Notes: a model not told the origin generated them from the letters alone. A stretch of 64,000 nt of DNA from Promineifilum sp. (GCA_017983515.1 JAGOBF010000002.1:164788-228787); one strand, 5' to 3'. Counted from the first letter of the stretch, positions 40,519 to 51,413 are shown. Numbers and translations are program-made.

Positions 40519-42765
40519 TCAGCGCCAACGTCCCATCTCTCGCCACGTCGGAGCGCGTGCTTCGCCAATCTCCGGCGTCTGTTCACAACGCAATTCCTGT
40601 CCGTGGAGCGTCACAGGCGCAAAGGGATCGATTGGCGTCTCCTCGAGGTCGAGCAGCTCGTCATCCACGGCGGCGGCCATGATCAAAGGCTGGACGACCA
40701 GGCCGGGTTGGTAAAGGCCCTGGGTGGCGCGATTGAACAACGGGCCAGGCTCCGTGGCTGACAAGGTCTCAAATTCATTGTCGATCCGATTCGGATCGTA
40801 GCCCGGGTTGCTAACCATTGCGCGAATATCGGCCACCGGCCCGCCGTCGACTGTGACGATTTCCAGCAGCACCAGGCTGCCGGTGGTGCCGGCTTGGCTC
40901 ATCAACTGCGTGGCTTCTCGCTGCAGACCAGCGTCGAGCGTCAGCCGAACGTCCGCCCCGGTAAAGGGCGCGTGGAACAACCGCCGCAGGGCGTCGCCCC
41001 AAAAGCTTTCGCTCCGGCCGCGCAAATGGGCGTCGTAGGCTTCTTCAATGCCCGCGCTGCCAAACCGCAGGCTGTAATACCCGACCGCCGGGCCGCTCTC
41101 TGCCAGGGGATAGACCCTGAATAAGCCGTCCGCCGGGCCTGTCGTTTCGGCCAGCACCGTACCGTGGCGATCCACGATCCGTCCGCGGTGGACGCGGCGC
41201 TCGGCCTCGATCAGCCGCGGATTGTCTTCGCGCGCCAACAATGAATCGGCACGGATGACGCTCCAGTAGGTCAGGGTCAGGGCAACGATGGCGAAGGTTA
41301 GCAGGATGGCTATTCCCAGCCGTTCGATCCGCCGCGCCAGGCCGGGTTCGGCCGAACGGCCGGGGGATACGGCTTCAGCGTCGGCCGAGATGTAGAGCAA
41401 TAAGCCGATCGCCAGACTGCTGACCAGCATCGAACTGCCGCCGTAGCTGACAAAAGGCAGGGTGATCCCCGTGAGCGGCAGGAGCCGTGTCACGCCGCCC
41501 ATAATTAGGAAAGTCTGTACGCATAATAACGTAACCACACCAGCGGCGACGTAGGCGTGGAAATACTGAGGCCTGTTTCCCTGTATGGAGCGCGTGGCCG
41601 CCCGCAAGCCGCGCAGGGCCAGAACGGCGAAACAGCCCACGACACTGAGGCTACCGATGAGACCCCACTCCTCCGAAATCGCCGCCAGGGCGAAATCCGA
41701 ATGGACGACCGGGATGAAGTCGGGATGCCCCTGCCCGATTCCCTGTCCGAATACGCCGCCGGCGGCCTGGGCATAGAGAGCCTGAACGATCTGATAAGCG
41801 CGATCACTGACGTTGGGCCACGGGTTGAGCCAACTCAGCACACGCGGCGCGACGACCGTGTCGAATGCAAAAAAGGCGATCACTCCGGCCAGCAGCAGGA
41901 GAGCTATCCCGCTCAACGTGTAGACTTTTTCCCCGGTCGCCAAATAGAGGAGGATGACGAAAACGATGAAGAAAAGCGCCGCCGCCCCCAGATCTTTTTG
42001 CCAGACGAGGAGCAGCAACGTGAAGCCCCACATGAGCAACAATGGCCCCAGGAAGGGCAGGTGTCGCCGAAAGGCGCTGAGCGAGCGGTTGGGCGCATGG
42101 CCGTTCCGGCCGCCGGCCGCTTCCTTGCGATAGTGGTAGAGCGGGTCCAGTTCGGTGAAGTAGCTGGCTAGAAAAACGACGAGTAGTAGCTTCAGCAGTT
42201 CGGACGGCTGGAAATAGACGGTGCCGAGTACGGGGAAGGGGATGGGCAACCACAAGGCTGCCCCTTGTCCACTAGGATTGACGCCAAAAATGAGGGTGAT
42301 GGCCAACAGGAGTAATCCGCCCATCAAAAGAGTGTAGCGGTAGCGCATCAGAGGTTGCAGCGTGCGGGGCAAAATGGCGACGAACAACAGGGCTATCGCC
42401 GCCAGCACGAACCAGAGCGTTTGACGACCGAGAAAATTGGGAGCCAGTCGATCCTGAAGCAGGAGTCCCCAGCCGGCCAAAAGCGCGAAGATGGGCAACA
42501 GGAACGGGTCCCGCCGCGGCCGCGCCACGCGCAACGCCAGATGCACCCCTACGACTGTGACGGCCCAGATCAGAGGCGCATACAGGTGCGGCCAGCTTGG
42601 CGCAGATGTCGTTACCAGACTGAACGCTACCGCATTGAGGAAAACGAAGACCACCGCCGCCAGAATCAGCGCGAGTTCACGATTGTCACGCGCCCGTTCG
42701 CGGTCGTCGAACGACTGGCCAACCGAGCGCCGCCAGGCGCTCAACCCGGAGTTCAGGCGGATCAT
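40519..42765 (-). CDS. RodA/FtsW (SEDS) protein fused to an inactive PBP2-like domain
   Basis: This is a 748-residue protein. Residues ~20-470 are a SEDS glycosyltransferase with ten or more helices, the conserved FQPSELLK, WQKDLGAA and the late GITLPFVSYGGSSML, all typical of an active peptidoglycan polymerase. After one more helix comes a penicillin-binding region (about 500-748): GRIVDRHGTVLAE, LDAGLQREATQLM, then FNRATQGLYQPGLVVQPL. The catalytic SxxK is replaced by LVVQ (about 689-692). The frame then meets TGA at 40521. Normally SEDS and PBP are separate proteins; here they are one chain with a dead partner. The start (ATG 42765) overlaps the mtnP stop as ATGA. Confidence 0.82.
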   Translation of the reverse strand: MIRLNSGLSAWRRSVGQSFDDRERARDNRELALILAAVVFVFLNAVAFSLVTTSAPSWPHLYAPLIWAVTVVGVHLALRVARPRRDPFLLPIFALLAGWGLLLQDRLAPNFLGRQTLWFVLAAIALLFVAILPRTLQPLMRYRYTLLMGGLLLLAITLIFGVNPSGQGAALWLPIPFPVLGTVYFQPSELLKLLLVVFLASYFTELDPLYHYRKEAAGGRNGHAPNRSLSAFRRHLPFLGPLLLMWGFTLLLLVWQKDLGAAALFFIVFVILLYLATGEKVYTLSGIALLLLAGVIAFFAFDTVVAPRVLSWLNPWPNVSDRAYQIVQALYAQAAGGVFGQGIGQGHPDFIPVVHSDFALAAISEEWGLIGSLSVVGCFAVLALRGLRAATRSIQGNRPQYFHAYVAAGVVTLLCVQTFLIMGGVTRLLPLTGITLPFVSYGGSSMLVSSLAIGLLLYISADAEAVSPGRSAEPGLARRIERLGIAILLTFAIVALTLTYWSVIRADSLLAREDNPRLIEAERRVHRGRIVDRHGTVLAETTGPADGLFRVYPLAESGPAVGYYSLRFGSAGIEEAYDAHLRGRSESFWGDALRRLFHAPFTGADVRLTLDAGLQREATQLMSQAGTTGSLVLLEIVTVDGGPVADIRAMVSNPGYDPNRIDNEFETLSATEPGPLFNRATQGLYQPGLVVQPLIMAAAVDDELLDLEETPIDPFAPVTLHGQELRCEQTPEIGEARAPTWREMGRWR

Positions 42766-43634
42766 TCGTCCAGGTAGTTGGCGATCAACGGCCTTAGCTT
42801 GTCGAGGGTATCGGCGGAGAAATGGCTGCGACTGGTGATCAGCGCGTCCTGTAATGAATGGTGCGCCCTGAAATCGCCCGCCCACGTGTCGAAGCGTTCA
42901 ACCAGCTTGCTGATCGAAGCCTGGGCTGTGATGGTATTGGCCACTAAGGTTCGAATGACCATCTCCACGGTGACGTGGGCCTGGCTTTCGTGCCAGCAGT
43001 CGTAGTCGGTCACGTGGGCCATACAAGCGTAGGCCATCTCCGCTTCGGCGGCCAGAAACGCTTCGGGGCTGGTGGTCATGCCGATGATGCTCATGCCCCA
43101 TTGGCGATAGATTTCCGACTCGCCTCGGGTGCTAAAGCGCGGGCCTTCGATGGTGATGAAGGTGCCGCCGCGGTGGACTTGTCCGTCGACGGCTTCGACC
43201 GCGTCGGCCACGGCCGCGCTCATTTCTTCGCTGAACGGGTGGGCCGCGGCCAGATGGGCGACGATACCCTCGCCGAAGAAGCTGCTGGCTCGTATCCCTT
43301 TCGTGAAATCAAATAGTTGATGTGGAACGACGATTTGCCCCGGCGCGTAATCCTCACGCAACGAACCACAGGCCGAGACAGAAACGATATATTTCACGCC
43401 CAATGTCTTGAGCGCGTAAATGTTTGCCCGGTAGGGTACTTCGCTGGGAGTCAGAGTGTGGCCGCGACCGTGGCGCGGTAGAAAGGCGACCCGCCGGCCG
43501 TGTAGAGTGCCCAACAAAATGGCATCCGACGGGCTACCGAACGGTGTATCGATGTGGATGGATTCGACATCCGACAAACCAGACATGTCGTATAGACCGC
43601 TGCCGCCGATGACGGCTAGTTCGATCTTACTCAT
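42762..43634 (-). CDS. mtnP: S-methyl-5'-thioadenosine phosphorylase
   Basis: This 290-residue MTAP-type enzyme splits methylthioadenosine with phosphate to adenine and methylthioribose-1-phosphate in methionine salvage. Signatures are AVIGGSGLYDM, PRHGRGHTLTPSEVPYRAN, SVSACGSLRE, FITIEGPRFSTRGES and GMTTSPEAFLA. ATG 43634 is supported by GAGGAGATC; an in-frame ATG at 43664 would place that site within the gene. It is coupled to the SEDS fusion downstream. A related purine nucleoside phosphorylase role is possible but less likely, given the TTSPEA block. Confidence 0.92.
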   Translation of the reverse strand: MSKIELAVIGGSGLYDMSGLSDVESIHIDTPFGSPSDAILLGTLHGRRVAFLPRHGRGHTLTPSEVPYRANIYALKTLGVKYIVSVSACGSLREDYAPGQIVVPHQLFDFTKGIRASSFFGEGIVAHLAAAHPFSEEMSAAVADAVEAVDGQVHRGGTFITIEGPRFSTRGESEIYRQWGMSIIGMTTSPEAFLAAEAEMAYACMAHVTDYDCWHESQAHVTVEMVIRTLVANTITAQASISKLVERFDTWAGDFRAHHSLQDALITSRSHFSADTLDKLRPLIANYLDE

Positions 43635-43848
43635 AATGATCTCCTCTAAAATCTTTGGCCACATGCGTAGCCGAACTCAACTTTGTCTTTCATTTCTCTG
43701 CCAAGCCATGCTCTTTTTATATCATAAACGACTGATTGGGTCGCCACGGTGACCCGTACGGATACCCTACGATGCCTTGGCGGCATGCCATACCAGCCCG
43801 AGCCTGGGAGAGCGACAAGGGTACTCATCTTGAAGAGGATATATGTGA

Positions 43849-43910
43849 TTGTGTTTGGGGCAAAAATGATCTATAGTTGTCATAAGAAACCCCAAAGTTT
43901 CTTATGACAA
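43849..43910 (+). promoter_or_regulatory. Possible promoter followed by a perfect 14-bp inverted repeat
   Basis: TTGTGT (43849) and CTATAG (43871-43876), 16 bp apart, could be a promoter. Directly after it TTGTCATAAGAAAC (43877-43890) and GTTTCTTATGACAA (43897-43910) form a perfect dyad around CCCAAA. It lies 40 bases before the 43950 gene. It can be an operator at the transcription start or a 5' leader hairpin; it lacks a T-run. The rest of the 315-bp gap (43635-43949) holds only AT-rich sequence that may include the mtnP promoter. Confidence 0.5.
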
Positions 43911-43949
43911 TCTATATAGCAGCAAGTCAACAAAAAGGGAGAATGTCCA

Positions 43950-45707
43950 ATGAAATTTTTAATTGCTTTATTGACCGCCGCTACCGGTATTCTCCACCTG
44001 GTCGCCGGCTTTGATCTCTTGGGAGGGGGAGGAGGAACTAATTGGCTGCTCGTCCTGAATGGCGTCGGCTATTTGGTCCTGTTGGTCGTGTTCTGGATGG
44101 CCTCCGGTAACGGGGGCATTATTCGCTGGATATTGTTGGCCTATACCTTGATCACCCTCATTGGGTACTTTGTCATCAATGCGGGCGACAATTTCGGTCT
44201 GGGTAACACACTGGGTCTGGTCATCAAGGCGATTGAATTGCTGTTGGTGATTCTCCTGGTCTTGTATCGTGGAAGCCGTCCGGTTCCCGCCAGAGTAACT
44301 CCGGTCACGACAACCACATCGCGCGTATCCAACCCTGTGGATGCGACGGGTATAAGCCCCGCCGTCACGGCCGCCGCGGCCAACACGGCCGCCGGTGCTT
44401 CACTTGGCGCGGCGGCGGCAACCGCGGCCGCCGTCTCGATGGGCGATCGCCTGGGCATGAGCGTTGACGCAACGGCCGCCGATGTGGACGATGATACGGA
44501 TGACGTCGTCGACGCGATGGATGACGCGGCCTATGCCGTCAGTGACAAGGTCGAATCCGGCTATGATTCCGTTGCCGATGCCGCCGGAGACGCGACCGAC
44601 GCGATGGGCGATGCCGCCGAAGATGCCGGTGACGCGATAGGTGACGCCGCTGACGCGGTGGGCGACAAGATAGCAGCCGGCTATGATGCCGTGGCCGACG
44701 CCGCCGGAGACGCGGCCGACGCGATGGGCGATGCCGCCGAAGATGCCGGTGACGCGATAGGTGACGCCGCTGATGCCGTGGGCGACAAGATGGCAGCTGG
44801 CTATGATGCCGTGACGGACGCGGCCGGAGACGCGGCTGACGCGATGGGCGATGCCGCCGAAGATGCCGGTGACGCGATAGGTGACGCCGCTGATGCCGTG
44901 GGCGACAAGATGGCAGCTGGCTATAATGCCGTAACCGACGCGACCGGAGACGCGGCCGACGCGATGGGCGACGCCGCCGAAGATGCTGTAGACAGCATGG
45001 ATAATGCGGCCGACTACGTGGGCGACAAGATGGCAGCAGGTTATGATGCCGTCGCCGACGCGGGCGGAGATACGTTTGATACTGGAGCCGATGTCGCTGG
45101 AGATGCCGGGGACGCCATGCGCGGCGGAACCTTTGCCGCGGCCGGGCTTCTTGATCGGGACGTTGTCGAGGCCGAAGACATCTCGGCCGCCAATGCGGCC
45201 GAACTGAACGCGGCCGATTTGGCCGCCGAACCAACAGCCGACGAACTGCGCACTGAACTTGAAACCTACATCCGTTCCCTGGGAACCGCGTCGTCGGAGT
45301 TCCGCCGCGAAATCGAGTATGTTGAGGGCATTGGCGCGACCCACGGCCAAAAGCTGCGTGGCGTTGGCATTAATACGGTGCTGGACTTGCTTGTCAACGG
45401 CGCGACGCGCCGCGGTCGGAAGCAACTCTCCGATCAGTCGGGCATTTCCCAAAGCAACATATTGACTTGGGTTAACCATATCGACCTTTTCCGCATCAAG
45501 GGTGTAGCTCAGGAGTACGCGGACCTTCTGGAGCAATCCGGCGTCGACACGGTCGTCGAATTGGCCCAGCGTAACTACACTAACCTGCACAAGCGCATGC
45601 TGGAGATCAACGCGCAGAAATCGCTCGTGCGGCGCGCGCCGCACGCCTCTGAGGTCCAAAGCTGGGTGGAGCAGGCTAAAAACCTGCGCCGGTTGATTCA
45701 CTATTAG
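43950..45707 (+). CDS. Membrane protein with acidic 40-residue repeats and DUF4332 tail
   Basis: This is a 585-residue protein in three parts. Residues 1-105 carry about four membrane helices and a glycine loop. Residues ~199-390 are near-identical 40-residue repeats (DKMAAGYDAV.DAAGDAADAMG type), very rich in Ala, Asp and Gly and likely helical like LEA or apolipoprotein repeats. Residues ~450-585 form a DUF4332 module with two helix-hairpin-helix-like blocks (VEGIGATHGQKLRGVGINTV, LFRIKGVAQEYADLLEQSGV). GGGAG precedes the ATG at proper distance. A strong terminator follows. DUF4332 has no proven role; HhH motifs usually bind DNA or protein. Confidence 0.78.
   Translation: MKFLIALLTAATGILHLVAGFDLLGGGGGTNWLLVLNGVGYLVLLVVFWMASGNGGIIRWILLAYTLITLIGYFVINAGDNFGLGNTLGLVIKAIELLLVILLVLYRGSRPVPARVTPVTTTTSRVSNPVDATGISPAVTAAAANTAAGASLGAAAATAAAVSMGDRLGMSVDATAADVDDDTDDVVDAMDDAAYAVSDKVESGYDSVADAAGDATDAMGDAAEDAGDAIGDAADAVGDKIAAGYDAVADAAGDAADAMGDAAEDAGDAIGDAADAVGDKMAAGYDAVTDAAGDAADAMGDAAEDAGDAIGDAADAVGDKMAAGYNAVTDATGDAADAMGDAAEDAVDSMDNAADYVGDKMAAGYDAVADAGGDTFDTGADVAGDAGDAMRGGTFAAAGLLDRDVVEAEDISAANAAELNAADLAAEPTADELRTELETYIRSLGTASSEFRREIEYVEGIGATHGQKLRGVGINTVLDLLVNGATRRGRKQLSDQSGISQSNILTWVNHIDLFRIKGVAQEYADLLEQSGVDTVVELAQRNYTNLHKRMLEINAQKSLVRRAPHASEVQSWVEQAKNLRRLIHY
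44544..45120 (+). repeat. Tandem 120-bp coding repeat, about 4.8 units
   Basis: Units start at 44544, 44664, 44784, 44904 and 45024, exactly 120 bp apart. Each encodes a 40-residue block beginning DK(I/M/V). Units 2 and 3 are almost identical in DNA, including silent positions, which indicates recent duplication; the fourth and fifth are more diverged. Copy number is likely to vary between strains. Confidence 0.9.
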
Positions 45708-45774
45708 AGCGAACAGGGCGGTTGAACTTCGTCAGCCGATTTTTCGTTAACCGTTCGATCGCGTAGATGAGTGA

Positions 45775-45810
45775 GGCGGGGCTTCGATTTGGAAGCCCCG
45801 CCTTTATTTT
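45775..45810 (+). terminator. Rho-independent terminator
   Basis: GGCGGGGCTTC and GAAGCCCCGCC form a perfect 11-bp stem around a 6-base loop, followed by TTTATTTT. It ends the DUF4332 gene transcript 68 bp after its stop. Confidence 0.92.
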
Positions 45811-45827
45811 GTAAGGGCGGCGCATAC

Positions 45828-45856
45828 TTGTAAGCGGGGTGACTCTTTGTTAAACT
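45828..45856 (+). promoter_or_regulatory. Promoter TTGTAA-N17-TAAACT
   Basis: The -35 is at 45828-45833 and the -10 at 45851-45856, just after the terminator. ATG 45865 lies eight bases past the -10, predicting a leaderless mRNA. An in-frame TTG at 45847 falls within the promoter and is not the start. Confidence 0.5.
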
Positions 45857-45864
45857 GCGGGCAC

Positions 45865-48153
45865 ATGAGTTCACGGGGTCGCTTATTATCCGTGGGTATG
45901 ATGACGGTTCTGCTGGGGGCGGCGCTATTCGTCTGGCGGCCGTCTTCTTCGGCCGTTCTCTATTCCGGCTATGCTCGCGCCGATAGTGGTTCCCTATCCC
46001 TGGAAGTCATCGTCAACCCGCCCGTGGGCCTTCCCGGAACTCAGATGCAGATGCTGACGAGGGTTACCAATCACGGCCCGCTGGCTCTTACCCCTTCGAT
46101 CGTGCTGCGTTTGCCGCGCAGCCTGTCGGCCGACATGTATGCTCTGCCGGCCGGCGCGACGTTCAATCTTCAGCAAAATCATATCGACTGGTTGCCGGTC
46201 GTGCCCGCCGGATCGGTTGTGGAATTCACCCTCGACCTGGTAGCACAGACGGCCGACGTAACCAACCCCGAGCAGCCCATTGTGGCCTTGCTGCGCCTGC
46301 AAGGCGACGAGCAAGAGGCGGCTGCGCCCTTGTGGATTGGTATCGCTCCGCTCGTGGGCAACGTGACGTCTAAGAGCCAGGTATCGGTCGGCCAACCCAT
46401 GCGCCTCCAGGCCGACGTGGCTGGCCCCGAGCCGCTCACCACATCGTGGGATTTGGGCGACGGCCGTAAGCTGGATTTGAGTTCGCCGGAGGTGGTTTTC
46501 CCCACAGCAGGCAACCATGAGATCACCGTCGAGGTGGCAAATCCAGGCGGGCGTGTCGTTAAACACATCACGCTGACGGTATTGCCCCACCCGGTGGCCT
46601 CGTTTCGCCCCGATGATGATGCCCCGTCTGTTGGCCAGCCGGTTCTCTTCGCCAATATGAGCGGTGGCCAACCGCCTCTGCGTGTTTTCTGGGACTTCGG
46701 CGACGGTTCCACCGTCATGGGCGAGCAACAACCCACCCACGTGTATGCACAAGGCGGCACCTATCGCGTGCGCCTGACCATTGAGAACGATTTCGGCCAA
46801 TCTGAGGCCATGTGGGATGTAAGCGTCGGCACCGCGCCGGCAGCCGATATGATCATCCCCGACAGCGTGACTGTCGGCGCGCCACTCACGGGCCAGGCCT
46901 TCGGCGATGATGCCGTGACGCGCTATATATGGGATATGGGCGACGGTCGGCAGCAGGAAGGGGCGACAATCAATCATGTCTACCGCCGGCCGGGCGATTA
47001 TTACGTCACGATGGTGGCCGATAATGGGTTTGGACAAACGCCGATTGGCCGATGGGTGCGTGTGGGACCGGGAACCACATCTTTGTTTTTGCCGCTGGCT
47101 GCCAGCGAGGCCGGGGGGGATTCGTCGGCGATGTCGGCCGATGTGCCGGGTGTGACCGAGCTTGATCCGGCTGTCCAGGCGCTGGAGGACACATTCGTGC
47201 TGGAGCCGCTCCAGTTCGCCAATGGCACCTCTCCGGCCGAGCAGCTATTGGCCTATATGAATGCCGCGCGGGCGCGATTCGATTTGCCGCCGATGGCCTA
47301 CGGGTTTGAGCTGAGTGCCGCCGCCCAAAGTCACGCCCTCGATAAATCACGCTTCCCCGACAACCCTCACGTGGGAACGGACGGGACGACAGCCGCCGAA
47401 CGCTTGCTACGCAGCGGCTACGGCGGCGGCTATGCCGGCGAGGCCACGGCCTGGGGCTTCTCCGATCCGCGTCTGGCCATCGAGTTCTGGATGAACAGCG
47501 ATTCTCACCGGCCGTTGATCCTCAACCGCCTGGGCACAGAGGTCGGGATCGGCTACGTGGAAGATTTCTCGACGACCAACGTCTGGCACTGGACGGCCGA
47601 ATTCGGCATCGCTTATGGCGCGCCCGTCCGACCCGTTCTGCGGGCGCTAGTCCCGGCCGCGGGTTATAGTGCGCTGGACACCGAGGTCGTTAATTATAGC
47701 TGGATGTGGCCGGTCAAGTTGGCGTCTGGCGAGCGCTTCACGGTTTATCTGAAGGTAGGCGAGCGTCTACTCCCGCTGGGCAGTATCGTACAACCCGTTT
47801 ACGGCAGCCGTTACGTCTTGTCCGTCGATGTGCGGGACATACTCCGTTCGGCTTCATCTGGCGCGGCGCCGCTGGGTGGCACCAATTGGTTGGTGCGCCT
47901 CGAAGATGGCTTGGGCAATGCCTTGGCCGAGAGCGAGACACGCGTCGTCGCTTTCACGCCCGATCCGAACGTCATCGAAGCGACGGCCATTCCCACGCTA
48001 TCTATCGTTACGGCCACGCCTGCCTTGTCGACCGCCACGCCTACGCCGACCCTCTTGCCCACCTCGGAGCCGCCGGGCAATGAACCGCCGCCGGTCATCG
48101 TCACGGCCACGCCAGTGCCGACCACCACGCCGGAACCATCGCCCAGCCCCTAG
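45865..48153 (+). CDS. Secreted PKD-repeat protein with CAP/SCP domain
   Basis: This 762-residue exported protein has a signal anchor near residues 8-24. A CARDB-like beta domain (about 40-165) precedes three PKD domains (about 170-400; WDLGDGR, WDFGDGST, WDMGDGRQ). A short FLPLAAS segment follows. The CAP/SCP domain (about 465-585) has LLAYMNAARARFDLPP, DNPHVGTDG, GEATAWG and WHWTAEFG. Beyond it lie another beta domain and a Thr/Pro-rich tail. Bacterial CAP domains occur in surface and spore proteins with debated lytic or binding roles. It ends 85 bp before the Ser/Thr kinase gene. Confidence 0.82.
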   Translation: MSSRGRLLSVGMMTVLLGAALFVWRPSSSAVLYSGYARADSGSLSLEVIVNPPVGLPGTQMQMLTRVTNHGPLALTPSIVLRLPRSLSADMYALPAGATFNLQQNHIDWLPVVPAGSVVEFTLDLVAQTADVTNPEQPIVALLRLQGDEQEAAAPLWIGIAPLVGNVTSKSQVSVGQPMRLQADVAGPEPLTTSWDLGDGRKLDLSSPEVVFPTAGNHEITVEVANPGGRVVKHITLTVLPHPVASFRPDDDAPSVGQPVLFANMSGGQPPLRVFWDFGDGSTVMGEQQPTHVYAQGGTYRVRLTIENDFGQSEAMWDVSVGTAPAADMIIPDSVTVGAPLTGQAFGDDAVTRYIWDMGDGRQQEGATINHVYRRPGDYYVTMVADNGFGQTPIGRWVRVGPGTTSLFLPLAASEAGGDSSAMSADVPGVTELDPAVQALEDTFVLEPLQFANGTSPAEQLLAYMNAARARFDLPPMAYGFELSAAAQSHALDKSRFPDNPHVGTDGTTAAERLLRSGYGGGYAGEATAWGFSDPRLAIEFWMNSDSHRPLILNRLGTEVGIGYVEDFSTTNVWHWTAEFGIAYGAPVRPVLRALVPAAGYSALDTEVVNYSWMWPVKLASGERFTVYLKVGERLLPLGSIVQPVYGSRYVLSVDVRDILRSASSGAAPLGGTNWLVRLEDGLGNALAESETRVVAFTPDPNVIEATAIPTLSIVTATPALSTATPTPTLLPTSEPPGNEPPPVIVTATPVPTTTPEPSPSP

Positions 48154-48200
48154 ACGGCCGTTCTGTAATCCGTTATAGATAATACGGAACCTAGCGTTCC

Positions 48201-48229
48201 TTGCGACGAAGGCATCTCCGCTCTACAAT
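48201..48229 (+). promoter_or_regulatory. Promoter TTGCGA-N17-TACAAT for the Ser/Thr kinase
   Basis: The -35 is at 48201-48206 and the -10 at 48224-48229. ATG 48239 is nine bases past the -10 and has no Shine-Dalgarno, so the mRNA is probably leaderless. Confidence 0.6.
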
Positions 48230-48238
48230 TCAATTAGT

Positions 48239-49384
48239 ATGGCAGAGGATCAGATCATCTTCAACGGACGTTATCGCGTCATCGACCGCATTGGCAGCGG
48301 CGGCATGTCTGTGGTTTATCGGGCGCAGGACTTGTCGTTGGGGCGAATCGTTGCGGTGAAGGTGCTGCACGAGAATCTGACCGACGATGAAGGTTTCCTG
48401 CGCCGCTTCCAGCGCGAGGCCCACTCGGCCGCCAATCTGTCGCATCCCAATATCGTCACGGTTCATGACATTGGCCAGGACAATAACCGCCATTATATCG
48501 TGATGGAGTTTGTGGACGGCCGAACTCTCAAGCAACTCGTTCGTCTGCAGAATCAGCAGGGCCGGCCGCTCAGCGTCAGTCTGGCTCTCGATCTGGCCAT
48601 CCAGATTTGTGCCGGCATCGGCTATGCCCACCGGGCTAACCTGGTGCATTGCGACGTCAAATCACAGAATATACTCGTGACCCGCGATGATCGGGTAAAG
48701 GTGGCTGATTTCGGCATCGCCCGCGCCATTAGCGAGGCGACCCAGCACACGGTTGACAGCCAAATTTGGGGTACACCGCACTATTTTTCTCCCGAGCAGG
48801 CAGCCGGATTGCCGGCCACGCCGGCCTCAGACGTGTATGCCATCGGCGTCGTCATGTTCGAACTATTGACGGGCCGGTTGCCGTTTCTGGCCGAGACCCA
48901 TACTGCCCTGGCGCTCAAACACATGCACGAGCCGCCCCCATCGGCCTCAGAGATAAATCCGCTCATTCCCCAACAACTGGATCAAATCATCCGCAAGGTC
49001 ATGTCCAAAGAACCCGCGGCCCGCTATCGAACGGGAGACCAGTTGGGACGAATTTTGAGCGCTTATCGCCAGAGCAGCCTGCAGGCGACTGGCCCAGTCT
49101 CGTTGCTCGACGTGGACATACCCCCCTATGAACTGGCGACGGCGGTGATGCCCCGCCCCTCGGGCACCGGCCGGGAGGAATTTCCGGAAGGCGACATTAT
49201 CATCCACGCTGGAGACTACGGGACTTCGACATCCCCATCGGACGCCTATACTCGCATTGGCTCTGAAGCTGCCGCGGAACAAGGTCGGGACTGGTTATCT
49301 GTTGTCCTGGGTTTCCTGGCTGTGGCGGCCCTTCTGGGCCTCATACCCCTATGGTACTTTGTATTCCTGGCCTATAGCGGCTAG
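48239..49384 (+). CDS. Transmembrane Ser/Thr protein kinase (Hanks type)
   Basis: This 381-residue protein has a kinase domain (about residues 10-275) with GSGGMSVVYRA (P-loop), VAVKVL (Lys), LVHCDVKSQNIL (catalytic loop), VADFGIA (DFG) and GTPHYFSPEQ. The usual HRD is HCD, so it is a non-RD kinase. A linker rich in acidic and Thr residues leads to one C-terminal membrane helix (about 355-378) with almost nothing outside, so it lacks PASTA repeats. It has its own promoter and precedes ftsH by 42 bp, so the two may be co-transcribed. Confidence 0.9.
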   Translation: MAEDQIIFNGRYRVIDRIGSGGMSVVYRAQDLSLGRIVAVKVLHENLTDDEGFLRRFQREAHSAANLSHPNIVTVHDIGQDNNRHYIVMEFVDGRTLKQLVRLQNQQGRPLSVSLALDLAIQICAGIGYAHRANLVHCDVKSQNILVTRDDRVKVADFGIARAISEATQHTVDSQIWGTPHYFSPEQAAGLPATPASDVYAIGVVMFELLTGRLPFLAETHTALALKHMHEPPPSASEINPLIPQQLDQIIRKVMSKEPAARYRTGDQLGRILSAYRQSSLQATGPVSLLDVDIPPYELATAVMPRPSGTGREEFPEGDIIIHAGDYGTSTSPSDAYTRIGSEAAAEQGRDWLSVVLGFLAVAALLGLIPLWYFVFLAYSG

Positions 49385-49426
49385 AATGGTGAGCAGGACG
49401 TTCGGCCCACGGCCGGAGGCACTTGT

Positions 49427-51373
<1,947 letters not shown>

Positions 51374-51413
51374 TAGATTGCCGTGCCTTGCGGTAGAACC
51401 AACTTCGTAGATC

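Noticed and set aside
40450..40560. Frameshift pair instead of a nonsense codon in the PBP domain
   Set aside because: Sequence on both sides of the TGA is in the same frame and both sides align with the PBP domain. Two compensating indels are less simple than one stop codon.
42766..42885. 40-residue N-terminal extension of the SEDS fusion
   Set aside because: It lies in the mtnP coding region and is basic and hydrophilic with no family match; ATG 42765 overlaps the mtnP stop.
44400..45701. Long minus-strand open frame of 433 codons
   Set aside because: It is the antisense of the 120-bp repeat gene, which has a Shine-Dalgarno, membrane helices and a DUF4332 tail on the plus strand. The antisense product is repetitive Arg/Gly/Val text with no domain.
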